Source: Cytophagales bacterium (GTDB taxonomy: Bacteria; Bacteroidota; Bacteroidia; Cytophagales; UBA9547). From it: a DNA stretch of 7,754 nt. The first letter of the stretch is position 1; the number at the start of each line of letters is the position of its first letter. The stretch is from contig DMUD01000247.1 of NCBI GenBank assembly GCA_003476475.1, forward strand, positions 5,292 to 13,045, written 5' to 3'. The notes beneath the pieces were generated by a model. The model saw only the letters and a program-made list of their open reading frames with translations, had not been told where the DNA came from and made no database searches. A program made the position numbers and the translations under genes. Positions 1 through 6,960 of the stretch are shown here, one piece after another.

Positions 1-768
1 CAAATGCAAGTTTTCTTGCAGTGGTTTAAAATTACCGTCCGTTTCGTCCTCTTCCACCACCGTCACAATGGTGTTTTCGTTTACAAAACGGCTCATATCG
101 TCAATATGCCCATCGGTATCGTCGCCCAAAATGCCGTCTTCCAGCCACAAAACCTGTCTAACACCCAAATAATTTTTCAAGTATTCTTCAATTTGGTTTT
201 GGTTCAAATGCGCATTTCGATTTTTGTTCAAAAGGCACGACTTGGTCGTTAAAACCGTACCAGCCCCGTTTACTTCTATTGAACCGCCCTCCATTACGAT
301 ATTGGGTTGAAAACTGAATTGCGGTTCGTATTTTAAAATTTTTTCAGGAACGGCGTTATCCAATTCAAAAGGATATTTGCCACCCCACGAATTAAAATTC
401 CAGTTTATAAGCGCTTTTTCCCTTCTGCCATTATTGTTGCGCAACACAAAGGTAGGCCCATGGTCGCGGCACCAAGCATCGTTGGTGGGTATGTGGTAAA
501 ATTTGACTGCTTGCATATTCACGCCCTTATCTTGCAACAATTGGCGCACTTCTGCTTCGTGGTTGTCGTCCAACACATTGATTTTTACACCCTGCGAAGC
601 CGAAAGGTGATATACCATCTCGGCAAAAACGGGAGGAATATTGGAAAATATTTCGGGCCAAGTGTCTTCGCTGTGTGGCCAAGATAACCAAACGGCCTCT
701 TGCTTTTCCCACTCGGCGGGCATCCTAAACCCTAGTTCAGCAGGAGTAGTTTCTGTAAATAGCGACAT
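1..768 (-). CDS. aguA: Agmatine deiminase (PF04371 family), N-terminal 256 residues, 3' end outside window
   Basis: Reading the minus strand from the ATG at 768-766 gives 256 uninterrupted codons that run off the left edge. Motifs of the agmatine deiminase / Porphyromonas-type peptidylarginine deiminase family are visible: WCRDHGP at residues 99-105, EGGS at 160-163, and GDDTDGHIDDMSRF at 215-228, which carries the acidic residues and histidine of the guanidine-modifying active site. The family is usually about 340-370 residues, so roughly 90-110 are missing, including the catalytic cysteine near the C-terminus. Known role: agmatine + H2O gives N-carbamoylputrescine + NH3, a step in polyamine synthesis from arginine. 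No signal peptide is visible (it starts MSLFTETTPAELGFRMP), which favours a cytoplasmic agmatine deiminase over a secreted peptidylarginine deiminase; substrate choice is inference. It is transcribed divergently from ilvC. No Shine-Dalgarno precedes the start, which was chosen as the first ATG ahead of the conserved GFRMPAEWE segment. Confidence 0.9.
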   Translation of the reverse strand, partial: MSLFTETTPAELGFRMPAEWEKQEAVWLSWPHSEDTWPEIFSNIPPVFAEMVYHLSASQGVKINVLDDNHEAEVRQLLQDKGVNMQAVKFYHIPTNDAWCRDHGPTFVLRNNNGRREKALINWNFNSWGGKYPFELDNAVPEKILKYEPQFSFQPNIVMEGGSIEVNGAGTVLTTKSCLLNKNRNAHLNQNQIEEYLKNYLGVRQVLWLEDGILGDDTDGHIDDMSRFVNENTIVTVVEEDETDGNFKPLQENLHL

Positions 769-786
769 TTTTTATTGAAAGGATTG

Positions 787-794
787 CAAAAATA
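787..794 (-). promoter_or_regulatory. Candidate -7 promoter box for the agmatine deiminase gene
   Basis: On the minus strand these bases read TATTTTTG, an exact match to the Bacteroidota -7 consensus TAnnTTTG. The box lies 18 bases upstream of the ATG, so transcription would start about 10-14 bases before the start codon. No TTG occurs at the expected -33 spacing (17-23 bases), so the call rests on one box only. Confidence 0.3.
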
Positions 795-878
795 CAAAAT
801 TGAAGGCTTTCATTCATCCGATACATTGGTTTGTCTTTCATTTTCAAGAAATTAAATAAAATGTAGTTTATCAGTGGC

Positions 879-921
879 TTGTGCATCTTTCACCCACTTC
901 TGAACGACCATACATGCACAA
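879..921. repeat. 8-bp inverted repeat upstream of ilvC
   Basis: TTGTGCAT (879-886) and ATGCACAA (914-921) are perfect reverse complements separated by 27 bases. They could be operator half-sites or a long-loop hairpin, but an 8-base match in a region of this size can also arise by chance. Confidence 0.3.
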
Positions 922-1014
922 ATAATGCTTAAATAAATGGGCAATTTACACACTCGATTGACAGAAAATCCACAATTTTGTAACCGACTAAATATATTTT
1001 CATAAAATCATACA

Positions 1015-2496
1015 ATGGCAAATTATTTCAACACACTTTCGCTCAGAGAAAAACTTAATCAACTTGGTGTTTGCGAGTTCATGGACAGTAGCGAGTTTGT
1101 TCATGGCGTTGACGCATTAAAGGGCAAAAAAATCGTGATCGTAGGCTGTGGCGCACAAGGTTTGAACCAAGGTTTGAACATGCGCGATTCTGGTTTGGAT
1201 ATTTCATATGCACTTCGAGCCGAAGCCATTGCCGAAAAAAGAGCTTCTTGGAAAAACGCTCACGACAACGGTTTCAAAGTAGGCACCTACGAAGAGCTTA
1301 TCCCTTCGGCCGACTTGGTTATCAACCTTACTCCCGACAAACAACACACTTCAGTAGTAAAAGCCGTCATGCCTTTGATGAAAAATGGGGCTACTCTTTC
1401 TTATTCGCACGGATTCAACATCGTGGAAGAAGGAATGCAAATACGCAAAGACATTACCGTGATTATGGTAGCACCCAAATCGCCTGGTTCGGAGGTGCGC
1501 GAAGAATACAAAAGAGGATTTGGCGTGCCTACGCTTATTGCGGTTCACCCCGAAAATGACCCTGAAGAAAAAGGTTGGGAATATGCCAAGGCCTACTGCG
1601 TAGGTACTGGTGGTGACCGTGCCGGTGTTCTCAAGTCTTCTTTTGTGGCCGAAGTAAAATCGGATTTGATGGGCGAACAAACTATCCTGTGCGGATTATT
1701 GCAAACGGGTTCTATCCTTTGTTTCGATAAAATGATTGAAAAAGGCATAGACAAAGGGTACGCCGCCAAACTGATTCAATATGGTTGGGAAGTGATTACC
1801 GAATCGTTGAAACATGGTGGCATTACCGCCATGATGGATAGGCTTACCAATCCTGCCAAAATAAAGGCATTCGAACTTTCGGAAGAACTGAAAGAAATCA
1901 TGCGCCCTTTGTTCCAAAAACACCAAGACGACATTATGAGTGGCGAATTTTCTAAAACGATGATGGAAGATTGGGCCAATGGCGACAAAAACCTATTGAC
2001 TTGGAGAGCTGCCACTGGCGAAACGGCTTTTGAAAAAACGCCTGCTGCCGATGTGAAAATTGCCGAACAAGAGTATTATGACAATGGCTTGCTGATGGTG
2101 GCCATGGTACGTGCCGGGGTAGAACTAGCCTTCGAGACGATGACCGAATCGGGAATCAAAGAAGAATCGGCTTACTACGAGTCGCTGCACGAAACACCTT
2201 TGATTGCCAACACCATTGCTCGCAAAAAACTGTTTGAAATGAACCGCGTTATTTCCGACACTGCCGAGTATGGTTGCTACCTTTTCGACCATGCCTGCAA
2301 GCCTCTTTTGGCCGATTTCATGAAGAATATTGATACCGACGTAATTGGTAAAAACTTCAATGCAGGCAAAAATAACGGTGTAGACAACAAAGACATCATT
2401 ATTGTGAATGAAATCATTCGTAACCATCCTATCGAAATCGTTGGCTATGAGCTGCGCCAAGCCATGAGCGACATGAAAGCGATAAGTTTGGGATAG
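1015..2496 (+). CDS. ilvC: Ketol-acid reductoisomerase, class II (long form), NADP(+)-dependent
   Basis: This is the second common enzyme of isoleucine and valine synthesis. It isomerises and reduces 2-acetolactate (or 2-aceto-2-hydroxybutyrate) to the dihydroxy acid, using NADPH and Mg2+ in the cytoplasm. At 493 residues it matches the long class II form (E. coli IlvC is 491) rather than the ~330-residue class I form. The Rossmann nucleotide loop GCGAQG is at 44-49. The E. coli NADPH phosphate-contact positions R68, R76, S78 and Q110 are all present at the same numbers, which predicts NADPH preference. The catalytic-region H132 and the metal ligands D217, E221, E389 and E393 are likewise conserved at identical numbering. 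The start ATG matches the E. coli N-terminus (MANYFNTLSLREKL), and no Shine-Dalgarno precedes it. No other ilv or leu gene is adjacent, so the gene appears monocistronic, ending at a hairpin terminator. Confidence 0.98.
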   Translation: MANYFNTLSLREKLNQLGVCEFMDSSEFVHGVDALKGKKIVIVGCGAQGLNQGLNMRDSGLDISYALRAEAIAEKRASWKNAHDNGFKVGTYEELIPSADLVINLTPDKQHTSVVKAVMPLMKNGATLSYSHGFNIVEEGMQIRKDITVIMVAPKSPGSEVREEYKRGFGVPTLIAVHPENDPEEKGWEYAKAYCVGTGGDRAGVLKSSFVAEVKSDLMGEQTILCGLLQTGSILCFDKMIEKGIDKGYAAKLIQYGWEVITESLKHGGITAMMDRLTNPAKIKAFELSEELKEIMRPLFQKHQDDIMSGEFSKTMMEDWANGDKNLLTWRAATGETAFEKTPAADVKIAEQEYYDNGLLMVAMVRAGVELAFETMTESGIKEESAYYESLHETPLIANTIARKKLFEMNRVISDTAEYGCYLFDHACKPLLADFMKNIDTDVIGKNFNAGKNNGVDNKDIIIVNEIIRNHPIEIVGYELRQAMSDMKAISLG

Positions 2497-2521
2497 TTAA
2501 TTCGTAGTTCCAAGTTTAAAG

Positions 2522-2548
2522 AAGGCTGCTCGAAAGGGTGGCCTTTTT
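2522..2548 (+). terminator. Rho-independent terminator of ilvC
   Basis: AAGGC (2522-2526) pairs with GCCTT (2541-2545). The stem continues inward through five more pairs, including three G-U pairs, to a GAAA tetraloop (2532-2535). A run of T (2544-2548) follows, then ACTTTTC. It lies 25 bases after the ilvC stop. Its distal arm and T-run abut and overlap the TAA stop of the convergent methyltransferase gene. In the opposite direction the hairpin is followed by CTTTAAAC rather than a clear U-tract, so termination from that side would be weak. Confidence 0.75.
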
Positions 2549-3104
2549 ACTTTTCTTTTCCGCTTATAAAATAGTGCCACAACACGATGCCTACACTAAT
2601 AGAAATATTGAAGGAATGTTTGGTGCCAAATTGGGGTATCTCGATAAACGCATCGCAATGCTTCAACACTTCTTCATGTATTCCAAATACCTCGTTTCCG
2701 AAAATGAAAGCAGTTTTCGGGTGATTGGGAAAAGCAGTTGCATCTAATTTTTGGCTTCCTTTCACCTGTTCAATGGCCATTATACGATACCCTTCAGCTT
2801 TCAATTGCTGCACACAGTCTATTGTGTGGGGGTAATGTTGCCACACTACCGATTCGGTAGCGCCTAAAGCCGTTTTACTTATTTCGCGGTGTGGCGGTGT
2901 GGCCGTAATGCCACACAAACAAAGTTTTTCTACACGAAACGCATCGGAGGTGCGGAACACGGAGCCCACGTTGTGCATGCTGCGCACATTGTCCAATACC
3001 AGTACCACGGGCAGTTTATTGGCCTCTTTATATTCTTCAACCGACAATCGGTTCAATTCATCCATCGACCATTTTTGGGGCTCTTCCCTTAATTTTTTCT
3101 GCAT
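2547..3104 (-). CDS. SpoU/TrmH-family RNA 2'-O-ribose methyltransferase
   Basis: This 185-residue protein has the three SPOUT trefoil-knot motifs in order. Motif 1 is NVRSMHNVGSVFRTSDA at about residues 39-55, containing the family's key asparagine and arginine. Motif 2 is FIFGNEVFG at 133-141. Motif 3 is IPQFGTKHSFNISISVGI at 156-173. The family transfers methyl from S-adenosylmethionine to a ribose 2'-OH in tRNA or rRNA; the target base cannot be read from sequence. It is a compact catalytic domain with no separate RNA-binding domain, a form common in Bacteroidota. The open frame extends upstream to a TTG at 3140-3138, but that TTG is the last three bases of a perfect -7 promoter box, so I place the start at ATG 3104-3102. 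Another ATG at 3065-3063, just before DELNRLSVEEYK, would give 173 residues. The gene converges on ilvC and diverges from trxA. Confidence 0.93.
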   Translation of the reverse strand: MQKKLREEPQKWSMDELNRLSVEEYKEANKLPVVLVLDNVRSMHNVGSVFRTSDAFRVEKLCLCGITATPPHREISKTALGATESVVWQHYPHTIDCVQQLKAEGYRIMAIEQVKGSQKLDATAFPNHPKTAFIFGNEVFGIHEEVLKHCDAFIEIPQFGTKHSFNISISVGIVLWHYFISGKEK

Positions 3105-3123
3105 TTCAAATCTTTGTCTAACT

Positions 3124-3151
3124 TTGAACCAATCTGCCAAATTTACGTTTC
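3124..3151 (+). promoter_or_regulatory. Candidate promoter of trxA
   Basis: TTG (3124-3126) and, 17 bases on, TACGTTTC (3144-3151) match the -33 and -7 boxes, with one mismatch at the final G. Predicted transcription start is near 3157, with a leader of roughly 45 bases. It overlaps the opposed methyltransferase promoter: the two -7 boxes share bases 3144-3145. Confidence 0.4.
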
Positions 3152-3166
3152 AATAACATAAGCAAA
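3138..3166 (-). promoter_or_regulatory. Promoter of the RNA methyltransferase gene
   Basis: On the minus strand, TTTG (3166-3163) is followed after 17 bases by TAAATTTG (3145-3138). This is a perfect match to the Bacteroidota -33 TTG / -7 TAnnTTTG promoter at an accepted spacing. Transcription would start near 3130-3133, giving a leader of about 27 bases before the ATG at 3104. The position rules out the upstream TTG as a translation start. Confidence 0.65.
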
Positions 3167-3201
3167 AAATATACATCTAATATATAAATCTTTCAAAAAC
3201 T

Positions 3202-3528
3202 ATGGGACACAAAGCAATCGAGATTACAGATACCAACTTTGAAGAAATCATTAAATCTAGCCAACCCGTGTTGGTCGATTTTTGGGCAGAATGGTGTGGC
3301 CCTTGTAAAATGATTGGTCCAGTAGTAGAAGAATTGGCTGGTGACTTTGAAGGCAAGGCCGTGGTAGGGAAAGTTAACGTGGACGAAAATGCCGCTGTTT
3401 CGGCAAAATTTGGCATACGCAGCATCCCCACATTACTTATTTTCAAAAATGGCGAAATTGTGGACAAGCAAATAGGTGCTGTGCCGAAAGCCGTTCTAAG
3501 CAAAAAATTGGAAGCCCAGATAGGGTAA
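3202..3528 (+). CDS. trxA: Thioredoxin
   Basis: This is a complete 108-residue thioredoxin, the usual length of the family. It has the redox motif WCGPC at 31-35 within DFWAEWCGPCK, the buried Asp26, and the cis-proline loop SIPT with P76. It reduces disulfides of cytoplasmic proteins and is itself recycled by thioredoxin reductase. There is no signal peptide or membrane anchor, so it is the cytoplasmic form rather than a secreted TlpA-like protein. The start ATG gives the normal N-terminus before the first beta strand; the upstream sequence is A/T-rich with no Shine-Dalgarno. The gene stands alone, diverging from the methyltransferase gene and converging on asnB, with its own strong terminator. 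Confidence 0.97.
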   Translation: MGHKAIEITDTNFEEIIKSSQPVLVDFWAEWCGPCKMIGPVVEELAGDFEGKAVVGKVNVDENAAVSAKFGIRSIPTLLIFKNGEIVDKQIGAVPKAVLSKKLEAQIG

Positions 3529-3548
3529 TTTTTCCTTTTGCGAATACT

Positions 3549-3577
3549 AAACCCCAAGATAATCTTGGGGTTTTTTT
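3549..3577 (+). terminator. Strong hairpin terminator of trxA, possibly bidirectional
   Basis: CCCCAAGA (3552-3559) pairs perfectly with TCTTGGGG (3563-3570) around a 3-base loop. Three more A-T pairs extend the base, and seven T follow (3571-3577). It sits 20 bases after the trxA stop. On the minus strand the same hairpin lies just beyond the asnB stop codon (3584-3582) and is followed by TTTAGTATT, so it may also end the peptidase-asnB transcript with lower efficiency. Confidence 0.88.
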
Positions 3578-3581
3578 GTTA

Positions 3582-5552
3582 TCACACCCCAAATTTTTTT
3601 CGCCACATAGACAATATCACAAACCTTGAAATACCTGTGGTGTTGCCGGCTAATGGTTGTGCAAAAATATAGTCCCACTCCTCTCGAAGTTTTTTTACAT
3701 CGACAAACGGCGCCAAGTTGTCGTCCAACATGGTCTTCAGTTCCCCTTTCAAATTCTTGAACCACATCGCCTCGGGTGTGGCAAAACCTTTTTTGTCCCA
3801 GCGCTGGCGCACCGCCTCGGGCATTTTTCCTTTCATGCTTTCGCGTAACAAAAACTTGCTTTGCCCCAAATGCAATTTGTAGGCCGAAGGAACCCCAAAA
3901 ACATATTCTACCAAACGATGGTCGTCCACAAACGGAAGTCTGGATTCTACCGAATGGCGCATGCTATTTCGGTCGGCGGTACGCATCAAGTATTTTAACT
4001 GTGTGCCTGTGAATTCATGGTGCAAAACTTCGTTCAAGTGGCTTGAAGAGGTTTGGCGTTGCTGGTAATACTGTTCGGCATGTTTTTGCCAAAAATCTTT
4101 TTGCAAAAGTTGAAAGTCGTATTTGCTGTTTTTTAAATAGCCATAACCCACTTGAAAAGGCCATTTAATCAATGATTTGCGAACCAAAAATCTAACAAAA
4201 TTTTTCATGGGTTCTTTCTCGGCCCTGTGCGCATATCTTACGTTGCCGAATAGTAAACGAGAAAAGTCATGACTCAAACTGGTGTAAAAGTGATTGGGAT
4301 AGCCGCTAAACAGCTCGTCGGCGCCTTGTCCGTCGAGGGTAACTTTGATGCCGTTCCGGGCAATCAACTCCATAACCTTGTATTGAGACAGTGTGCTGCT
4401 ACCAAAAAAAGGAATGTCTTGGGCGTAAATCAAATCTTGATACGACTGCAAAATATCTTCGGCTTTGGTTTGCACGGTGTGCCAATGCGCGTGGGTAGCT
4501 TCCACGACCTTACTTGCCCATTGCGACTCGTCCACCTCCATGCCCGGGTAAATGGCCGTAAAAACGTGAAGCGGTTCGCTGCTTTGGCGCAAACTGTTGG
4601 CCATACAAACCAAGGCCGAACTGTCGATGCCACCACTCAAACAAGCCCCTACCGCCACATCTGAACGCAACCGTAGCCGCACCGAATCCTGAAGCAGCAT
4701 ATTTACGTTTTCGGCATACTTTTTGGCTTCTTTTTGCGAAAACTGTCCTTGCTGCGTGTTAAAGGGTAGTTCATAATATTTTTCCACCCGAATGCTTCCA
4801 GAAGAAATCTGTAACTCTAGGTTGTGCCCAGGCATTAGTTCAAAAATTCCCTTGAAAAACCCTTCGTCTCTATGTTCCGTGCGACCTAGCACCAAATAAT
4901 CAAAAACAGCTTCTTCGTTCAGGTTCTTTTGCACAAATGGCAAAGTGAAAAAGGCTTTTTGTTCGGAAGCAAAAACAAAAAAAGATTTTGTAAAAGAGTA
5001 GTAAAAGGGTTTTACGCCAAAGCGGTCGCGCGAGCAGAACAGCTTTTTGGAAACACGATCGTATATAACAAAAGCCCACATGCCGTTGAACTTTTGTACA
5101 CATTGCGTACCCCACTGGATGTAGGCATGTAGCACTACTTCTGTGTCGGTTTGCGAGAAAAACACATGCCCAAGCGAAAGAAGTTCCTGCCTTAATTCCT
5201 GATAATTGTACACCTCGCCATTGAAGCTAATCCAAAAACGGCGCGAGGCATCGCACATGGGTTGGTGGCCATAAGCCGATACATCCAAAATACTGAGGCG
5301 CCGATGTACCAAAGCCATATAAGCATCGGAAGGAGCTATATTGTTTTTGGGCGAGTACGGTAGTTGCATTTGCCAAGTATGTGAGGGAGTATCGTCCCCA
5401 CCAACACATGAAACTTTTTCTTCATTTTGACAAAAAAATACATATCCCTCGTCGTCGGGGCCACGGTGGCGCAACGCCTTGCCCATGTTGTAGGGCCACG
5501 GTGGCAAAATTGGTTGAGCGTCTAAACTAACTATTCCTGCTATGCCACACAT
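3582..5552 (-). CDS. asnB: Asparagine synthetase B, glutamine-hydrolysing
   Basis: The enzyme makes asparagine from aspartate, ATP and glutamine, with ammonia channelled between two domains. The N-terminal class II glutamine amidotransferase domain begins MCGIAG, with Cys2 becoming the nucleophile after Met removal. It includes RHRGPD at 28-33, HRRLSILD at 83-90 and SFNGEVYN at 109-116. The C-terminal synthetase domain has the ATP pyrophosphatase loop SGGIDSS at 306-312, LDGQGADELFSGY at 406-418, and a later SVESRLPFVD segment. At 656 residues it is longer than E. coli AsnB (554). About 36 of the extra residues lie between RGPD and HRRLSI (roughly 42-78). The start is fixed by the Cys2 requirement and overlaps the stop of the upstream peptidase gene (TAATG), so the two are co-transcribed and probably translationally coupled. 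Relatives act in surface-polysaccharide clusters, but no such genes are nearby. Confidence 0.95.
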   Translation of the reverse strand: MCGIAGIVSLDAQPILPPWPYNMGKALRHRGPDDEGYVFFCQNEEKVSCVGGDDTPSHTWQMQLPYSPKNNIAPSDAYMALVHRRLSILDVSAYGHQPMCDASRRFWISFNGEVYNYQELRQELLSLGHVFFSQTDTEVVLHAYIQWGTQCVQKFNGMWAFVIYDRVSKKLFCSRDRFGVKPFYYSFTKSFFVFASEQKAFFTLPFVQKNLNEEAVFDYLVLGRTEHRDEGFFKGIFELMPGHNLELQISSGSIRVEKYYELPFNTQQGQFSQKEAKKYAENVNMLLQDSVRLRLRSDVAVGACLSGGIDSSALVCMANSLRQSSEPLHVFTAIYPGMEVDESQWASKVVEATHAHWHTVQTKAEDILQSYQDLIYAQDIPFFGSSTLSQYKVMELIARNGIKVTLDGQGADELFSGYPNHFYTSLSHDFSRLLFGNVRYAHRAEKEPMKNFVRFLVRKSLIKWPFQVGYGYLKNSKYDFQLLQKDFWQKHAEQYYQQRQTSSSHLNEVLHHEFTGTQLKYLMRTADRNSMRHSVESRLPFVDDHRLVEYVFGVPSAYKLHLGQSKFLLRESMKGKMPEAVRQRWDKKGFATPEAMWFKNLKGELKTMLDDNLAPFVDVKKLREEWDYIFAQPLAGNTTGISRFVILSMWRKKFGV

Positions 5553-6787
5553 TATTCGGCTATGTAGTGCAAAATGGAACTGTTTTGCGGAATTAGCACT
5601 TTTTCAGCCACACTTCGTAGCTGGCTTGTCGTTACAGACGAAATGAGTTCACTCTCTTTGTTTATATAATCGGCATCGCCCAAATTGGCTCCAAAAGCTA
5701 GGTTCATGGCACGGTTCAGCAATTCCACTTCCGAAAACACCAACGAAGACTCGGCTTGATTTTTTACTTTTAGTAGCTCCTTTTCATCTACCTGCTCTTG
5801 AACAACCTTGTCCAGTATTTCCCAAACCGCCTTTTCGGCTTCTTCCAATTTTACTCCCTTATTCAACCTTCCATTTACTACAAACAACCCTGGATCGACA
5901 GAGCCCGATACATGGGCACTTATACTACTGAAAAGAGGCCGTTCTTTTACTAAGCCATGGTGCAATCTGGAAGAAGCACCTCTGCCCACAATATCGCTTA
6001 GCAAATCGGTGGCATGGTAATCGGGGCTCATTCTGTCGCACATGTGAAAGGCCATATATAGCGCGTCCACGGGCACTTTGGCTTTTACTTCCAACCTTCT
6101 TTGTGCGGTTTGAATAGGTTCTTGCGGAATATTTCGGTGGTATGGTTTACCACTAGGAATAGGGCCAAACCATTTTTCCGAAAGTCGTTGTACTTCTGCC
6201 ACTGTCACATTGCCCGCCACTACCATCAATGCATTGTTGGGGATATAAAATTTGTAAAAAAATTGCTTTACGTCTTCCATGGTAGCCTGCTCAATGTGCT
6301 TTATCTCTTTCCCAATGGTATTCCACCTATAAGAATGTTTCTGATAAGCCAATGGATTCAATTTCAGCCACACATCGCCGTAAGGTTGGTTCAAGTAACG
6401 TTGCTTAAACTCTTCGATAACAACCTTGCGCTGCACTTCCAGTACTTTGGGGTCGAAAGAAAGGGAAAGCATTCGGTCAGACTCTAGCCAAAAGGCCGTC
6501 TCCAAACTTTGGGAAGGGAGCGAGAGATAATAATTGGTAATATCGGGCGATGTGAAAGCATTGTTTTCGCCCCCAACAGCCTGAAGTGGTTCGTCGTAAC
6601 TTGGAATATTGGCCGAACCACCAAACATAAGGTGCTCGAAAAGGTGGGCAAAGCCTGTTTTGTTCTCGTCTTCATCTTTAGACCCCACATTGTACAGAAT
6701 ATTCATGACCGCCATAGGAGTATCGTGGTCTTCGTGTACAAAAACTTGTAGACCATTGGGAAGAGTAAATGAATGGAAGTGTATCAT
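5552..6787 (-). CDS. M16B-family zinc metallopeptidase (processing-peptidase / insulinase-like)
   Basis: This 411-residue protein has the usual length of a bacterial M16B subunit with two homologous halves. The inverted zinc motif HxxEH is intact as HLFEH at 48-52, with the distal glutamate ligand in VVIEE (E126 most likely). The FGG(S) turn follows the motif, and the C-terminal half contains GRGASSRLHHGLVKE (268-282), typical of the family. The catalytic subunit is therefore predicted active, unlike the zinc-motif-lacking partner subunits that often accompany it; no such partner is in the window. There is no signal peptide, so it is probably cytoplasmic. Substrates are unknown; family members degrade or process unfolded peptides. 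The N-terminus MIHFHSFTLPNGLQVFV is natural for the family. The gene is first in an operon with asnB and follows a promoter so close that the mRNA may be leaderless. Confidence 0.93.
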   Translation of the reverse strand: MIHFHSFTLPNGLQVFVHEDHDTPMAVMNILYNVGSKDEDENKTGFAHLFEHLMFGGSANIPSYDEPLQAVGGENNAFTSPDITNYYLSLPSQSLETAFWLESDRMLSLSFDPKVLEVQRKVVIEEFKQRYLNQPYGDVWLKLNPLAYQKHSYRWNTIGKEIKHIEQATMEDVKQFFYKFYIPNNALMVVAGNVTVAEVQRLSEKWFGPIPSGKPYHRNIPQEPIQTAQRRLEVKAKVPVDALYMAFHMCDRMSPDYHATDLLSDIVGRGASSRLHHGLVKERPLFSSISAHVSGSVDPGLFVVNGRLNKGVKLEEAEKAVWEILDKVVQEQVDEKELLKVKNQAESSLVFSEVELLNRAMNLAFGANLGDADYINKESELISSVTTSQLRSVAEKVLIPQNSSILHYIAE

Positions 6788-6792
6788 GCAGA

Positions 6793-6822
6793 CAAACTTA
6801 AGTTTTTACGGGCATTTGACAA
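6793..6822 (-). promoter_or_regulatory. Promoter of the M16 peptidase-asnB operon
   Basis: On the minus strand, TTG (6822-6820), a 19-base spacer and TAAGTTTG (6800-6793) form a perfect Bacteroidota-type promoter. Only five bases (TCTGC) separate the -7 box from the ATG at 6787, so transcription should begin at or within a few bases of the start codon. The -7 box overlaps a perfect 12-base palindrome, AAACTTAAGTTT (6794-6805), a possible operator. Confidence 0.65.
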
Positions 6823-6960
6823 GGGATGAAAAACCAGCGAGGGGTCTAGCATGGGTTCAAATGGTGTTTTTACGTTCAATTTAATCACTCACGTACTTCA
6901 AAGTTTATAGCTTAAAACCATTTTTCCATCTCCCCTATTCAATGCAACCAAACTTAGGTT

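Larger units (their letters stand above)
769..1014. other. Divergent intergenic region between agmatine deiminase gene and ilvC
   Basis: This 246-bp AT-rich stretch has no plausible gene. It holds the -7 box candidate for the leftward gene (787-794). For ilvC I find only near matches: TATATTTT at 993-1000 lacks the final G and has no correctly spaced TTG. There is a perfect 8-base inverted repeat (TTGTGCAT 879-886, ATGCACAA 914-921) with a 27-base gap. I see no leader peptide rich in branched-chain codons and no terminator-like hairpin that would suggest attenuation of ilvC. Confidence 0.5.

Noticed and set aside
4..687. Plus-strand open frames over the left end
   Set aside because: The minus strand here encodes an unmistakable agmatine deiminase; the plus frames are shadows.
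958..963. Perfect TTGACA, as in a sigma-70 -35 box, upstream of ilvC
   Set aside because: The position 17 bases on is TAACCG, a poor -10, and Bacteroidota use a different promoter pattern; no TAnnTTTG lies at a suitable distance.
2125..2460. 111-codon open frame on the minus strand inside ilvC
   Set aside because: It is fully inside a strongly conserved enzyme gene and its translation resembles no family; it is a shadow of ilvC codon use.
6853..6863. GGGTTCAAATG, resembling a tRNA T-loop
   Set aside because: No acceptor, D or anticodon stem can be folded around it, so it is not a tRNA.
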